Source: Streptomyces violaceorubidus (GTDB lineage Bacteria; Actinomycetota; Actinomycetes; Streptomycetales; Streptomycetaceae). From it: a stretch of 64,000 nucleotides of DNA. The DNA is taken from the NCBI RefSeq assembly GCF_000717995.1, contig NZ_JODM01000002.1:496001-560000 (forward strand), written 5' to 3'. Positions 26,330 to 34,743 of the stretch are shown here, in pieces. The position numbers and the translations under genes are program-made. Each line of letters opens with the position of its first letter. The stretch's first letter is position 1. A model generated the notes under the pieces. The model had not been told where the DNA came from. It searched no databases and saw nothing but the letters and a program-made list of their open reading frames with translations.

Positions 26330-27859
26330 ATGGCAGACGACTACCTCGTACGCATCGGCAGGCTCATCCGTGACGCCCGGCAGCACCGCGGCTGGACGCA
26401 GTCACAGCTCGCGGAGGCGCTCAACACCAGTCAGAGCGCCGTCAACCGCATCGAGCGCGGCAACCAGAACATCAGCCTTGAGATGATCGCCCGTATCGGC
26501 GAAGCGCTGGACAGCGAAATCGTCTCCCTGGGCTACGCGGGTCCGATGCACCTGCGCGTGGTCGGCGGCCGGCGCCTGTCGGGCGCGATCGACGTCAAGA
26601 CCAGCAAGAACGCCTGCGTGGCCCTGCTGTGCGCCTCGCTGCTCAACAAGGGGCGCACGGTGCTGCGCCGGGTCGCCCGCATCGAGGAGGTTTACCGCCT
26701 CCTGGAGGTGCTCAACTCCATCGGTGTGCGCACCCGCTGGATCAACGACGGCACCGACCTGGAGATCGCGCCGCCGGCCGAGCTGGACATGGAGGCCATC
26801 GACGCCGAGGCCGCCGTCCGCACCCGCTCCATCATCATGTTCCTCGGCCCGCTGCTGCACCGCATGGAGCGCTTCCGGCTGCCCTACGCGGGCGGCTGCG
26901 ACCTCGGCACCCGCACCATCGAGCCGCACATGATCGCGCTGCGCCGGTTCGGCCTGGACGTCGCCGCGACCGAGGGCCACTACCACGCGGTGGTCGACCG
27001 CACGGTGCGCCCGGACCGCCCGATCGTCCTGACCGAGCGCGGCGACACGGTGACGGAGAACGCGCTCCTGGCCGCCGCCCGCCACGACGGCGTCACCGTC
27101 ATCCGCAACGCCTCCTCCAACTACATGGTCCAGGACCTCTGCTTCTTCCTCGAAGCCCTGGGCGTCCGCGTCGAGGGCATCGGCACCACCACCCTCACCG
27201 TCCACGGCATGCCGGTCATCGACGCCGACGTGGACTACTCCCCCTCCGAGGACCCGGTGGAGGCGATGAGCCTGCTGGCCGCCGCCGTGGTCACGGAGTC
27301 GGAGCTGACGGTGCGCCGGGTCCCGATCGAGTTCCTGGAGATCGAGCTGGCGGTCCTGGAGGAGATGGGCCTCGACCACGACCGCACCCCGGAGTACTTC
27401 GCCGACAACGGCCGCACCCGCCTGGTGGACCTGACGGTGCGCCCCTCCAAGCTGGAGGCGCCCATCGACAAGATCCACCCGATGCCCTTCCCCGGCCTGA
27501 ACATCGACAACGTCCCCTTCTTCGCGGCCATCGCGGCCTCGGCCCAGGGCCAGACCCTGATCCACGACTGGGTCTACGACAACCGCGCGATCTACCTCAC
27601 CGACCTCAACCGCCTGGGCGGCCGCCTCCAACTCCTGGACCCTCACCGCGTCCTGGTCGAGGGCCCCACCCGCTGGCGCGCCGCCGAGATGATGTGCCCG
27701 CCCGCCCTGCGCCCCGCCGTGGTCGTCCTCCTGGCGATGATGGCCGCCGAGGGCACGTCGGTGCTGCGCAACGTGTACGTCATCAACCGCGGTTACGAGG
27801 ACCTGGCGGAGCGGCTGAACTCGATCGGGGCGCAGATCGAGATCTTCCGGGACATTTGA
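26330..27859 (+). CDS. murA: UDP-GlcNAc 1-carboxyvinyltransferase with N-terminal XRE HTH
   Basis: MurA transfers enolpyruvate from PEP to UDP-GlcNAc, the committed step of peptidoglycan synthesis. The 509-aa protein is longer than usual (about 420) because residues 1-65 form an XRE helix-turn-helix: GRLIRDARQHRGWTQSQLAE and TSQSAVNRIERGNQNISLEM. The enolpyruvyl-transferase domain follows from about residue 72 (LRVVGGRRLSGAIDVKTSKN), with the PEP-binding and fosfomycin-target Cys in PYAGGCDLGTRTIEPH. The fusion suggests a DNA-binding enzyme or a regulator that senses UDP-GlcNAc/PEP. Catalytic competence is likely but not certain. The last codons (FRDI-stop) form the core of the repeat that recurs at 32820. 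Confidence 0.92.
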   Translation: MADDYLVRIGRLIRDARQHRGWTQSQLAEALNTSQSAVNRIERGNQNISLEMIARIGEALDSEIVSLGYAGPMHLRVVGGRRLSGAIDVKTSKNACVALLCASLLNKGRTVLRRVARIEEVYRLLEVLNSIGVRTRWINDGTDLEIAPPAELDMEAIDAEAAVRTRSIIMFLGPLLHRMERFRLPYAGGCDLGTRTIEPHMIALRRFGLDVAATEGHYHAVVDRTVRPDRPIVLTERGDTVTENALLAAARHDGVTVIRNASSNYMVQDLCFFLEALGVRVEGIGTTTLTVHGMPVIDADVDYSPSEDPVEAMSLLAAAVVTESELTVRRVPIEFLEIELAVLEEMGLDHDRTPEYFADNGRTRLVDLTVRPSKLEAPIDKIHPMPFPGLNIDNVPFFAAIAASAQGQTLIHDWVYDNRAIYLTDLNRLGGRLQLLDPHRVLVEGPTRWRAAEMMCPPALRPAVVVLLAMMAAEGTSVLRNVYVINRGYEDLAERLNSIGAQIEIFRDI

Positions 27860-27952
27860 AGGGTCTGAGGAAAAGCAGCGCGAAACCCCTCCTGACCTGT
27901 ACAGATGCGGGGCAGGGGGGACTCGCAGTTACCCCTGGGACTTCTCTGGGAC
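27842..27952. repeat. Left copy of a ~110-bp direct repeat (attL-like) at the murA 3' end
   Basis: The copy begins with the last 18 bases of murA (ATCTTCCGGGACATTTGA) and ends with two CTGGGAC motifs at 27935-27941 and 27946-27952. The sequence at 32820-32932 aligns along the whole length (111 vs 113 bp) with the same start, the shared ACCTGT block and the same ending, but with many substitutions. A site-specific integration scar is the simplest reading. Confidence 0.65.
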
Positions 27953-28234
27953 ATGCAACGTCACGTGTTCGTTCATTGACAGCGGTTTTCACCAGGGGCC
28001 AGGTAATACAGCCGCAGGCCAGCGCGAATAGGCCGAGGCTCCGAGCGCCTCGCCCGAAGACCCCAAGCGTTACGTCCGGCCAGAGCAGCGTGGTCTCCGA
28101 ACCCCCGCGGCCGGAATCCGGCGGCGGGTCCGCAGCACGGTGCTGGTGACGCCCACGTCATTCTTCACAGGGCCGGAAGGCTCTCGGACCATTCTGACGA
28201 CAAAGGCGAAGAAGGTGCCGGGGACGACTTCCCG
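27953..28234. other. Intergenic region inside the bracketed segment
   Basis: About 280 bp between the left repeat and the DUF6183 stop. No coding, tRNA-like or clear hairpin structure was found. It may be the left arm of a former mobile element. Confidence 0.3.
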
Positions 28235-29419
28235 CTATCCGAGAGCATCGCGGTGGACATCGGTATCGGTCGCCGCCAGCACCACGACCCGAGTCCGGGC
28301 GGGATCGAGCACGGCGAAAGCCAGGTCCGAGGTGTCGTGGTGGAACCAGTCCGTGAACGCCATGAAACGCAACCACCGGTGATCCGGTGCGCGCCGCACC
28401 GCTTCCAAGAGGGGTACACCGGTGGGCAACCCCATGAGCGCGTAGAGACTCTCCCAGGCATACAGCCGCGCGTACGCACCGCCCTGCCCCTGGCCGTTCA
28501 CTCCGCCGACGTACGAAGCCGAGAACAGTTCGTTGAGCACATCGTCGGGTGTCGTCACGCAGGCGAGCGCGCTCCCCCGGCGGCTGCCCTCACCCGCCAG
28601 ACAGCGCAAGGGCAGTTCCTTGATGAAGGAGATGCCGAAGTCGTCGGGGCTGAGCGGGCTCGGCAGCGTGAAGAACCGTGCCTCGGGCTCACGGGCCCAG
28701 CCGCCGGCCGTGAACGGTCGGGCGGCCGCGTTCACCCGACCGCCGTCCCGGGCGTCCTCGGCCCCGCGGCCGACGGCGGCGCCGCCGTCGGTCGAGGGAG
28801 CCTCCGGGAAACGCGACCGTAGCTGCTTCGCGGTCTTGATCGACCCCAGCCCCCGGACACGAACGGCGAAACGGTGCTCGATGTCCAGTCGCGCCCCCGG
28901 CAGCCGAGCCAGCGGATGCCCCAGCTCACGCAGCTTCTCGGCGTACGCCTCCAGGGAGCGGCGACCGGCCCCCGAGCCGATCAGCGCCAGCTCTCCGAGG
29001 AGACAGGCCCGTAGCTCGACTGCCGGATCCTGAATCGCTTCCGGCACCTCACGGAACAGAGGCTCGATGTCGCGCAGATGCTGAGCCTTGGCCAGCCTCG
29101 CCGCCACGGAACGCAGCAGTCGATCGCCTTCGCCGGGAGGCATGGTCCCTTCGGACAGCAGCCGCTTCACGAGGTCCACAGCGAACGTCACACTGTCCCG
29201 GGAACGCGTGTCGGCCAGAGTCTCGGCGATCCGCCCGACAGCTCGCGCCGCCGAGGCTTCAAGGGAGCCATCGCCGGTCGTCGTCCGGCACAGCTTCTCC
29301 GCCGCTTCGTACATTCCCCTCGGTTCGAGCTCAGCCAGATGCTGCGACTCCGGCCCGGGCCGCTCCCCTTGCTGTCCGTCGGAAGCGCCGACGCCGGGTG
29401 TCTCTTCGTTGTGACTCAC
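28235..29419 (-). CDS. DUF6183-like hypothetical protein
   Basis: A 394-aa soluble protein that I match, from memory of Streptomyces annotations, to DUF6183. An alpha-helical N-terminal half (about 30-200) is followed by a conserved C-terminal part with LPSPLSPDDFGISFIKELPL, NELFSASYVGGVNGQGQGGA, YARLYAWESLYALMGL and RVVVLAATDTD. No catalytic motif, signal peptide or membrane segment is visible. The GTG start at 29419 has only a weak upstream GGGG. The C-terminus looks complete. It is the only apparently intact gene in the bracketed segment. Function unknown; an immunity or accessory role next to the effector stump would be speculation. Confidence 0.65.
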   Translation of the reverse strand: MSHNEETPGVGASDGQQGERPGPESQHLAELEPRGMYEAAEKLCRTTTGDGSLEASAARAVGRIAETLADTRSRDSVTFAVDLVKRLLSEGTMPPGEGDRLLRSVAARLAKAQHLRDIEPLFREVPEAIQDPAVELRACLLGELALIGSGAGRRSLEAYAEKLRELGHPLARLPGARLDIEHRFAVRVRGLGSIKTAKQLRSRFPEAPSTDGGAAVGRGAEDARDGGRVNAAARPFTAGGWAREPEARFFTLPSPLSPDDFGISFIKELPLRCLAGEGSRRGSALACVTTPDDVLNELFSASYVGGVNGQGQGGAYARLYAWESLYALMGLPTGVPLLEAVRRAPDHRWLRFMAFTDWFHHDTSDLAFAVLDPARTRVVVLAATDTDVHRDALG

Positions 29420-29527
29420 GCCCCGAGTCTAAGAGCTGGAGTTCAAGTAACTTTGCTGAGGCATACGTGCCTTGACTGGAGCCGTGCGACGGGGGGAAGA
29501 ACGTGGGAAACCGGCCAACGGACTGAC

Positions 29528-29754
29528 ATGTCCTTGATCTGGACAAGGACCCGACCCCCGGCGATCCGCAACGAGTGCGCAGGCTGGCGAAAGTCCTGCA
29601 CGACTTCGCCGACGACGCGTCCGAGGCCCTGCGCCTGGTCAAGAACATGGCAGGCGAGAGCACACTCGCGGAGTGGGCGGGCAAGTCGGCCACGGTCTTC
29701 AAGGAGGAGTTCTCGGGCCCCCGTGCCCGCGGTGCCCGCTGTGGGCAGCGGTGA
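29528..29754 (+). pseudogene. Stump of a T7SS/WXG-type secreted effector
   Basis: The frame that includes 29536-29754 encodes DLDKDPTPGDPQRVRRLAKV, then a helical stretch with FADDASEALRLVKNMAGEST and LAEWAGKSATVFKEEFSG. This is the N-terminal helical targeting domain found on actinobacterial polymorphic toxins and other putative T7SS substrates. The ATG at 29528 is one frame out and would fit if one base were missing near 29531-29536. The reading frame ends after about 72 codons at a TGA, so the linker and toxin domain are gone. No clear in-frame start remains. Regarded as a decayed gene. Confidence 0.6.
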
Positions 29755-29780
29755 GACGGCCGCGCCGAGGCCCTCCGTGG

Positions 29781-30170
29781 ATGAGCCACGCGGCGGCGAA
29801 GCACCGGGGCGGGACCCCGGCTGGGACCGGGGTCATCGACTACCTCGACCCCGAGGAGCCGGGGCTCACGGAACTTGCCCACGCACTGGCCGACGCCGCG
29901 GTGCCCTCGCCTCAGGACGGCTACGAGCTGGACGGTCACGGCTGGCAGGCCGAGCTGGCGTGGCCCGCTGCCAGGATCGGAGTGGTCCTCGGTCCTCGCG
30001 CGGACGGCAACGAGCCGGACTACGAGGCCCAGGACCGGGACAAGGCATTCTCGGCGGCAGGCTGGACGGTCCGCACCGCCGGCGCATGGGACCCGGCGGC
30101 GATGATCGCCCGGCTCACAGAACGACGGCACGACAGCGACACCATCAGGGACGGGGAGCCGAAGCGATGA
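29781..30170 (+). pseudogene. Fragment resembling the C-terminal tail of a large helicase
   Basis: An open frame of 129 codons. The conserved-looking part runs from DYLDPEEPGLTELAHALADA through the strand-rich GWQAELAWPAARIGVVLGPR to AEDRD-like AQDRDKAFSAAGWTVRTAGA. That tail resembles the Vsr/restriction-endonuclease-like end of large actinobacterial DEAD/DEAH helicases (my recollection; not searched). The first 20 residues are junk-like and no ribosome binding site precedes the ATG, so this is probably the 3' remnant of a longer gene joined to the effector stump. It overlaps the next gene by ATGA, so the original gene was likely its operon partner. It could also be expressed as a small protein. 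Confidence 0.45.
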
Positions 30171-32444
30171 ACATCTCCGGCGTCACACTGCGCCTGCTCG
30201 ACAAGGCGGACAAGGAGATCCTCAAGCTCCCCCGCACGGTCAAGGGCGCGTTCTTCGACTTCCAGCACAAGTTCCGGAGCAACCCGCATACCACCGGGCT
30301 GAAACTCCAGCAGCTCAAGGGGGACAGCAGGCTCTGGTCGGCGCGCGTCAACGACGAGTACCGGGCGCTGCTGCTGCGCCTCGCCGACGACGACTGGCTG
30401 ATCGTCTCCGTCAAGCACCGCAAGGACGTCTACAACCGGCTGTCCTACGGCGTCAGCCAGGTCACCGGCGGCATCGAGTACGTGGACCTGGAGGTGGTCG
30501 AGGACAGTGTCCTGCGCCGCCTCCCCGCCCCGCCCGCACCAACCCCGGCGCGCACCGAGCCGTCCACGCCGGCGCAGCCCGAACCACCCAGGCCCCTGTT
30601 CGCCGACTGGTCCGACGAGCAGTTGTCGGACCTCGGTGTCGCCGAACCCCTGCTGCCCGTCATCCACACCCTCGCCACCGAGGACCAGTTGCTCGGCCTC
30701 GTCGAGTACGCGCCGCAGCTCACCGGTGAAGTGCTCCTCGCCCTGTTCGACGGCGCGTCGTACGACGACGTCCTCGACCAGGTGACCCGGCCGGTGGCCG
30801 CCACCGAACCTGTCGACCCGGACGACTTCGAAGCGGCGGCGCAGCGGCCGGCGACGGTCGTCACCACCACCGACGACGCCCTGAAGGAGGCACTGGAGAG
30901 CGGCGACTTCGGCCGCTGGAAGGTCTTCCTCCACCCCACCCAGGCCCGACTGGTCGAACGGCGCTACAACGGCCCCGCCCGAGTGGGCGGCGGCCCCGGC
31001 ACCGGCAAGACCATCGTCGCCCTGCACCGTGTACGGCATCTCGTACGGCAGCTTCCCCCCGGCCGGGACAAGCCCGTCCTCCTCACCACGTACAACAAGA
31101 ACCTCGCCGCCGACCTGCGCGCTCGGCTCCTGGAGCTGGGGGGGGGGCGAGGAACTGCTGAGCCGGGTCGAGGTGAGCCACGTCGACCAGCTGGCCCTGC
31201 GCATCGTCCGCGAGGCGGAGCGGGGCAGCGGCAAGCAGGCCATCGACGACAGCCAAGCGGTGCGCGAATGGCGCGGGCTGCTGGACGAGTTGGGAGAGGA
31301 CGGCTGGGACGCGGAGTTCCTGCACGACGAGTGGACGCAGGTCATCCTCGGCCAGGCCGTCGGCACCCGCACCGACTACTTCAGGGCCCGGCGCGCCGGA
31401 CGGGGCAGGACCATCGGCCGTGCCGAGCGGGCCGAGATCTGGCAGCTCGCCGAGCGCTTCACCCAACGGCTGGACCGACTCGGGCGGCAGACCTGGGACC
31501 AGGTGGCAGAACGTGCCGCACGCTTGGAGATCGGCCGCGAACAGCGCATCCAGAACATCGCCCGGCAGCGGGAAGAGGCGGGTGGACTCGACCACATCCA
31601 TCTCCAGGACGGCTCAGGGGGCTGGCTCCGTCACCGGTACCGGCACATCGTGGTGGACGAGGCGCAGGATCTGCGCCCCGCCCACTGGAAGATGCTGCGT
31701 GCGATGGCCCCTCGGGGCGCCGACGACCTGTTCCTGGTCGGTGACACCCACCAGCGCATCTACAAGAACCAGGTGACGCTCGGCAGCCTCGGTGTCAACA
31801 TCCGGGGCCGGTCCTCCAAGCTGAGCCTCAGTTACCGTACGACGCGGCAGATCCTTCGCTCCGCCCTCGGGGTGCTGGGCGAGACCAAGTACGACGACCT
31901 CGACGGCAGCGAGGAAACGCTGGCCGGCTACAGGTCGGTGCTCAGTGGAGGGCTTCCAGCCGGGCACGCCTTCCCGGACTGAATCTCCGAACGGGAAGGC
32001 GTGGCCGCGCTCATCGAGGAGTGGGACGCCGACGCGGACACGGCTCTTCCGCACGAGCAGATCGCGATCTGCGTGCCGACGAATCAGATGGCGGCCGAAA
32101 TGGCCTACACGCTCAAACTGCACGGCATCGACTCGGTGGAGATCCGCTCCGACGGGCCGAACGGCTCCACCGGTGTGCACATCGGCACGATGTTCCGGTT
32201 CAAAGGGCTCGAGTACCAGCGCATGGTCATCGCGGGGGTGACGGACGGACTTGTGCCACGTGAGACCGTCAACAGCCTGCGCGACAGGGACCCCGTCCGT
32301 TACCGGCACGAGATCCAGCGCGCCCGGTCTCTGCTCTTCGTGGCGGCGACACGGGCCCGCGACAGTGTGGACGCCTTTTGGCACGGAAAGCCGAGCCCGT
32401 TCCTCGATGACTCGTGGGTCGCCTCGTCGGCGTCGCCATCCTGA
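30167..32444 (+). pseudogene. RelE-like/UvrD helicase fusion, broken by a frameshift and a stop
   Basis: The conceptual product of about 758 aa starts with a RelE/ParE toxin-like fold (about 1-92; LKLQQLKGDSRLWSARVNDE, YRALLLRLADDDWL). A linker and UvrD/Rep-type SF1 helicase motifs follow: Walker A GGGPGTGKTIVALH (about 275), DExx box HIVVDEAQDL, LVGDTHQRIY, LSYRTTRQIL, TMFRFKGLEYQ and LLFVAATRAR. The frame shifts by one base at a ten-G run (31138-31147) and is stopped by TGA at 31980-31982, after which the same frame continues to 32444. ATG 30167 has GGGGAG 8 nt upstream. Two lesions make loss of function likely, unless slippage on the G tract or sequence error is involved. Such helicases are common in defence islands. 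Confidence 0.75.
31138..31147 (+). repeat. Ten-G homopolymer at the helicase frameshift
   Basis: A run of ten G lies exactly where the helicase reading frame changes. With nine G the frame would continue as LELGGGEELLSRVEV into the downstream helicase motifs. It is a classic slippage site or a sequencing/assembly error site. Confidence 0.9.
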
Positions 32445-32819
32445 GAGTGAGGCTTCCTCATGACCCCCGGACCTCTGGGCGTCAGAGCAGTGTCACAGCA
32501 GCCCGTACGGTCGCATGCTCATACCACCCGGCGCAGATCCACCACGTACCACCGGGCCGGAGTTCCGACGGAGCGATGTCCGAGATCACCACGAGAAGAT
32601 CGAAATCGGCATTTCAGCACCCCTTTGCCGCAGGCGCCAGAATTGTGCGCCCTACGTCGAGCAAAGCCGAAAGAGCATCCGTCAGTCGTGGGGCGCTCTG
32701 GGACCTTTCTGGGACAGTCGGCGCCATCAACCGGCACGATCGTGAAACAACGGAAAGGTCATTTTTCCAGGTCAGGGACCGAATCGCTCGCATCTCCACA
32801 GGCCACCGAGCTGGCTGGT
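32445..32819. other. Non-coding stretch with a CTGGGAC pair
   Basis: No convincing gene. It contains one more pair of CTGGGAC motifs at 32698-32704 and 32709-32715, with the same 11-bp period as at 27935-27952. It probably corresponds to the right inner arm of the former element. Confidence 0.4.
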
Positions 32820-33376
32820 ATCTCCCGGGATATTTGAGAGGGTTCCGAAAAGACGCCGTCATCCCCCTTCCGACCTGTGTGAACGCGAGGCCGTAGGGGG
32901 CGTGGTGGCACCTCTGGGACTTTCCCTGGGACGCACCGGGTGCGACGCAGGCGGGGCGTGCCCTTGACGTGGTAGGCGTCGAAGGTGGGCTGGATCGTCT
33001 GGAGCAGGCCCTTGGAGGGGATGCCGTTCCGGGCGTTGACGTCCCAGTTGTTCTGCGCCTTCGGGTTGCCGGACGACTCGCGCATGATGTTGCGGTGCAG
33101 GCCGTCGTAGGTGCCCGGGATGTTCTTGACGTCCATGACGTCCAGGGCGGTGCGGATCCAGCCGTCGAGATCGTCGCCATGCTTCTTCTCGCCGGCCTTG
33201 ACGATGGCCTCGATCTTGTCGGTCTGGGCCTGGGTCTGCGCGGTGGAGGCCTTGGCCGGCTCGGCGGCGTGCGCCGGGCTCGGGGCGAGGGTGAGGGTGA
33301 CGGCGGCGGCGCCCGCGGCGGCGAGGGAGGCCACGGCGGACTTGCGGACGTGGGGGCGGCGCATGAGGGCGTGCAC
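32759..33376 (-). pseudogene. Secreted transglycosylase (SLT-type), 3' end replaced
   Basis: The 5' part (33376 to about 32957) encodes a signal peptide (AHA|AEP near residue 38) and a lysozyme-like transglycosylase domain: DGWIRTALDVMD, LHRNIMRESSGNPKAQNNWD and GIPSKGLLQTIQPTFDAYHV, including the catalytic Glu of RESSG. Family members continue with a conserved end (PVANI..ACNYAADRYGS) that is absent. After KGT the frame reads through the right repeat into unrelated residues to 32759. GTG 33376 has GGAGAGG upstream. Truncation by recombination at the edge of the bracketed segment is the likely cause. The chimaeric protein may be unstable or inactive. Confidence 0.72.
32820..32932. repeat. Right copy of the ~110-bp direct repeat (attR-like)
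   Basis: It starts with ATCTCCCGGGATATTTGA (32820-32837), 16 of 18 identical to the murA 3' end, and ends with CTGGGAC at 32914-32920 and 32926-32932. Its start still reads like the murA terminus (-RDI-stop). It lies about 25 bp before the point where the transglycosylase gene loses homology to its family. Confidence 0.65.
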
Positions 33377-33411
33377 GGGTGTACCTCTCCATTCGGGAAC
33401 GTGATGGGGAG

Positions 33412-33504
33412 GCCGACGGGGGGTCGGCGACGCGGTGTCCGCGTTGGACGCGGCTTCGCGTCATCAGGGCCGGTGTCTGGATCACGGACGGGCTCTTCCC
33501 GTCC
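33412..33504 (-). promoter_or_regulatory. Structured 5' leader of the transglycosylase gene: four hairpins
   Basis: Immediately upstream of the ribosome binding site lie four consecutive perfect hairpins: 33486-33504 (7-bp stem, GGACGGG), 33447-33462 (6 bp, GACGCG), 33430-33444 (6 bp, ACGCGG) and 33412-33428 (6 bp, GCCGAC). Streptomyces cell-wall hydrolase genes often have long regulatory leaders such as the ydaO c-di-AMP riboswitch. I could not match the ydaO consensus, so the class is undetermined. Confidence 0.45.
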
Positions 33505-33861
33505 GGTCCCGGCGCTCGGCTCCCCGGTACGCCGAACACACTGCGGAACGCTCCGGCGCCGCGACAAGTGTGTGACCTACTACGCCGCTTCGCAGACCGG
33601 CCGCGTGACGGCCCGGACAACCGGCGACCGGCCGTCCGGCGTCTACTAACCCCGGCCCCGTGTGACGTGGGCCCTGTGCGCGCCCTCACAGAGCCGGTCA
33701 CCCGGCGGTCGCCTCTTGTCACGCAGCGGAGACACGGGTCTCACCCGACGGAGATCGTCTACAGAACCGTTGGACCATCGAACGCACCATGGCCCGTTTG
33801 CCGTTGCCTGGATTTTGGCCCTGGCCCTTGACCTCTCTGGATCGGCGTTCGCAGCGCGCTG
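33505..33861. other. Intergenic region with no recognised gene
   Basis: About 360 bp between the transglycosylase leader and the LysR remnant. It should hold the transglycosylase promoter. No further gene or repeat was recognised. Confidence 0.3.
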
Positions 33862-34532
33862 ATGCACCATGGCCGGCACGCCCTGAACGCCGTCCGCGCC
33901 GCTGCCGAGAAGGCCCGCCGGGCCGGTGATCGGCAAACCCGTCTTCGCCTGGTGAACAAACCCGGCGGTGATGCGAACCTCCTGTCCGGCATCCTGGCCG
34001 CCTACGCCGGTCGGCCGACGCCCGCCAGGTGGACATCCTCTTCGGCGGAGCCACCGACCGCGCCGATCACGTCCGCGACGGCCGCGCCGACGTCGCCCTG
34101 CTGTACGTGCCGTTCGACGACCTGACGGGCCTGGACCACGAAACCCTGGCGGTCGAAGGACGTGTCGCGATCCTGCCTCCGGACCACCGGCTCGCCTCCC
34201 GCGCGGAGCTCACCCTCGCCGACCTCGCCCAGGAGACACTGCCGCGCTGGAAAGGCGTGCGCTGGACCGGAGCACCCGAGGCCAGGCCGGGGTCCGAGTT
34301 CACGGACGCGGCCGAAGCCTTGCACATGATCAGGCTGGGACGCACCCTCGCGATCCTGCCGCGCTCGCTGGCCCGGCCCATGTACCCCGACCTCGTCCAC
34401 CGGCCCGTGACCGATGCCCCCAACAGCGAACTCGTCCTCGCGTGGTCCCAGGACGACCGCCGCAGCCTGGTCGCCTCCTTCGTCGCCGCCGCAGTAGATG
34501 CCGCAGGGACGGCTTCACCGGGCCCCTCGTGA
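33862..34532 (+). pseudogene. LysR-type regulator remnant
   Basis: The sequence encodes the linker helix and effector-binding domain of a LysR regulator but no HTH. One frame gives HHGRHALNAVRAAAEKARRA and NKPGGDANLLSGILAAYAG. After a frameshift near 34015-34020 the other frame continues DILFGGATDRADHVRDGRAD, VAILPPDHRLASRAELTLAD and ends at 34532. Loss of the DNA-binding domain plus the frameshift makes this a pseudogene. It lies next to the truncated transglycosylase, suggesting a wider deletion or decay zone at the right of the bracketed segment. Confidence 0.75.
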
Positions 34533-34743
34533 ATCCGCCGACCACGCGGTGAGGGCGCCCCGGGTTTCGAATGAGGGAAGACGGCCGCCGGGGCGGCGCG
34601 TTTTCGCCCGTTCGCGTGATATCCCACGTTTTTCGTACCGGTGCGCGGCCGGGCCGGTGTGAATTCGGGATTGCGTAAGTATCGCAGAAATCGTTCACTC
34701 GACTGCCGCGCATCCGACGGAGTAGGCAGACGTTACTTCGGAT
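34533..34743. other. Upstream region of the DUF2637 pair
   Basis: About 210 bp without a gene, relatively AT-rich around 34610-34750 (GTGATATCCCACGTTTTTCG; TTGCGTAAGTATCGC). It probably carries the promoter for 34744-35866. No clear -35/-10 pair could be fixed. Confidence 0.3.

Noticed and set aside
27860..28234. Possible tRNA or integrase remnant at the left end of the bracketed segment
   Set aside because: No cloverleaf, T-loop consensus or integrase motif was found by eye.
32460..32837. 125-codon plus-strand frame ending -RDI like MurA
   Set aside because: Only the last 18 bp resemble murA; the rest has no domain or codon bias, so it is treated as part of the att-like repeat and not a gene.
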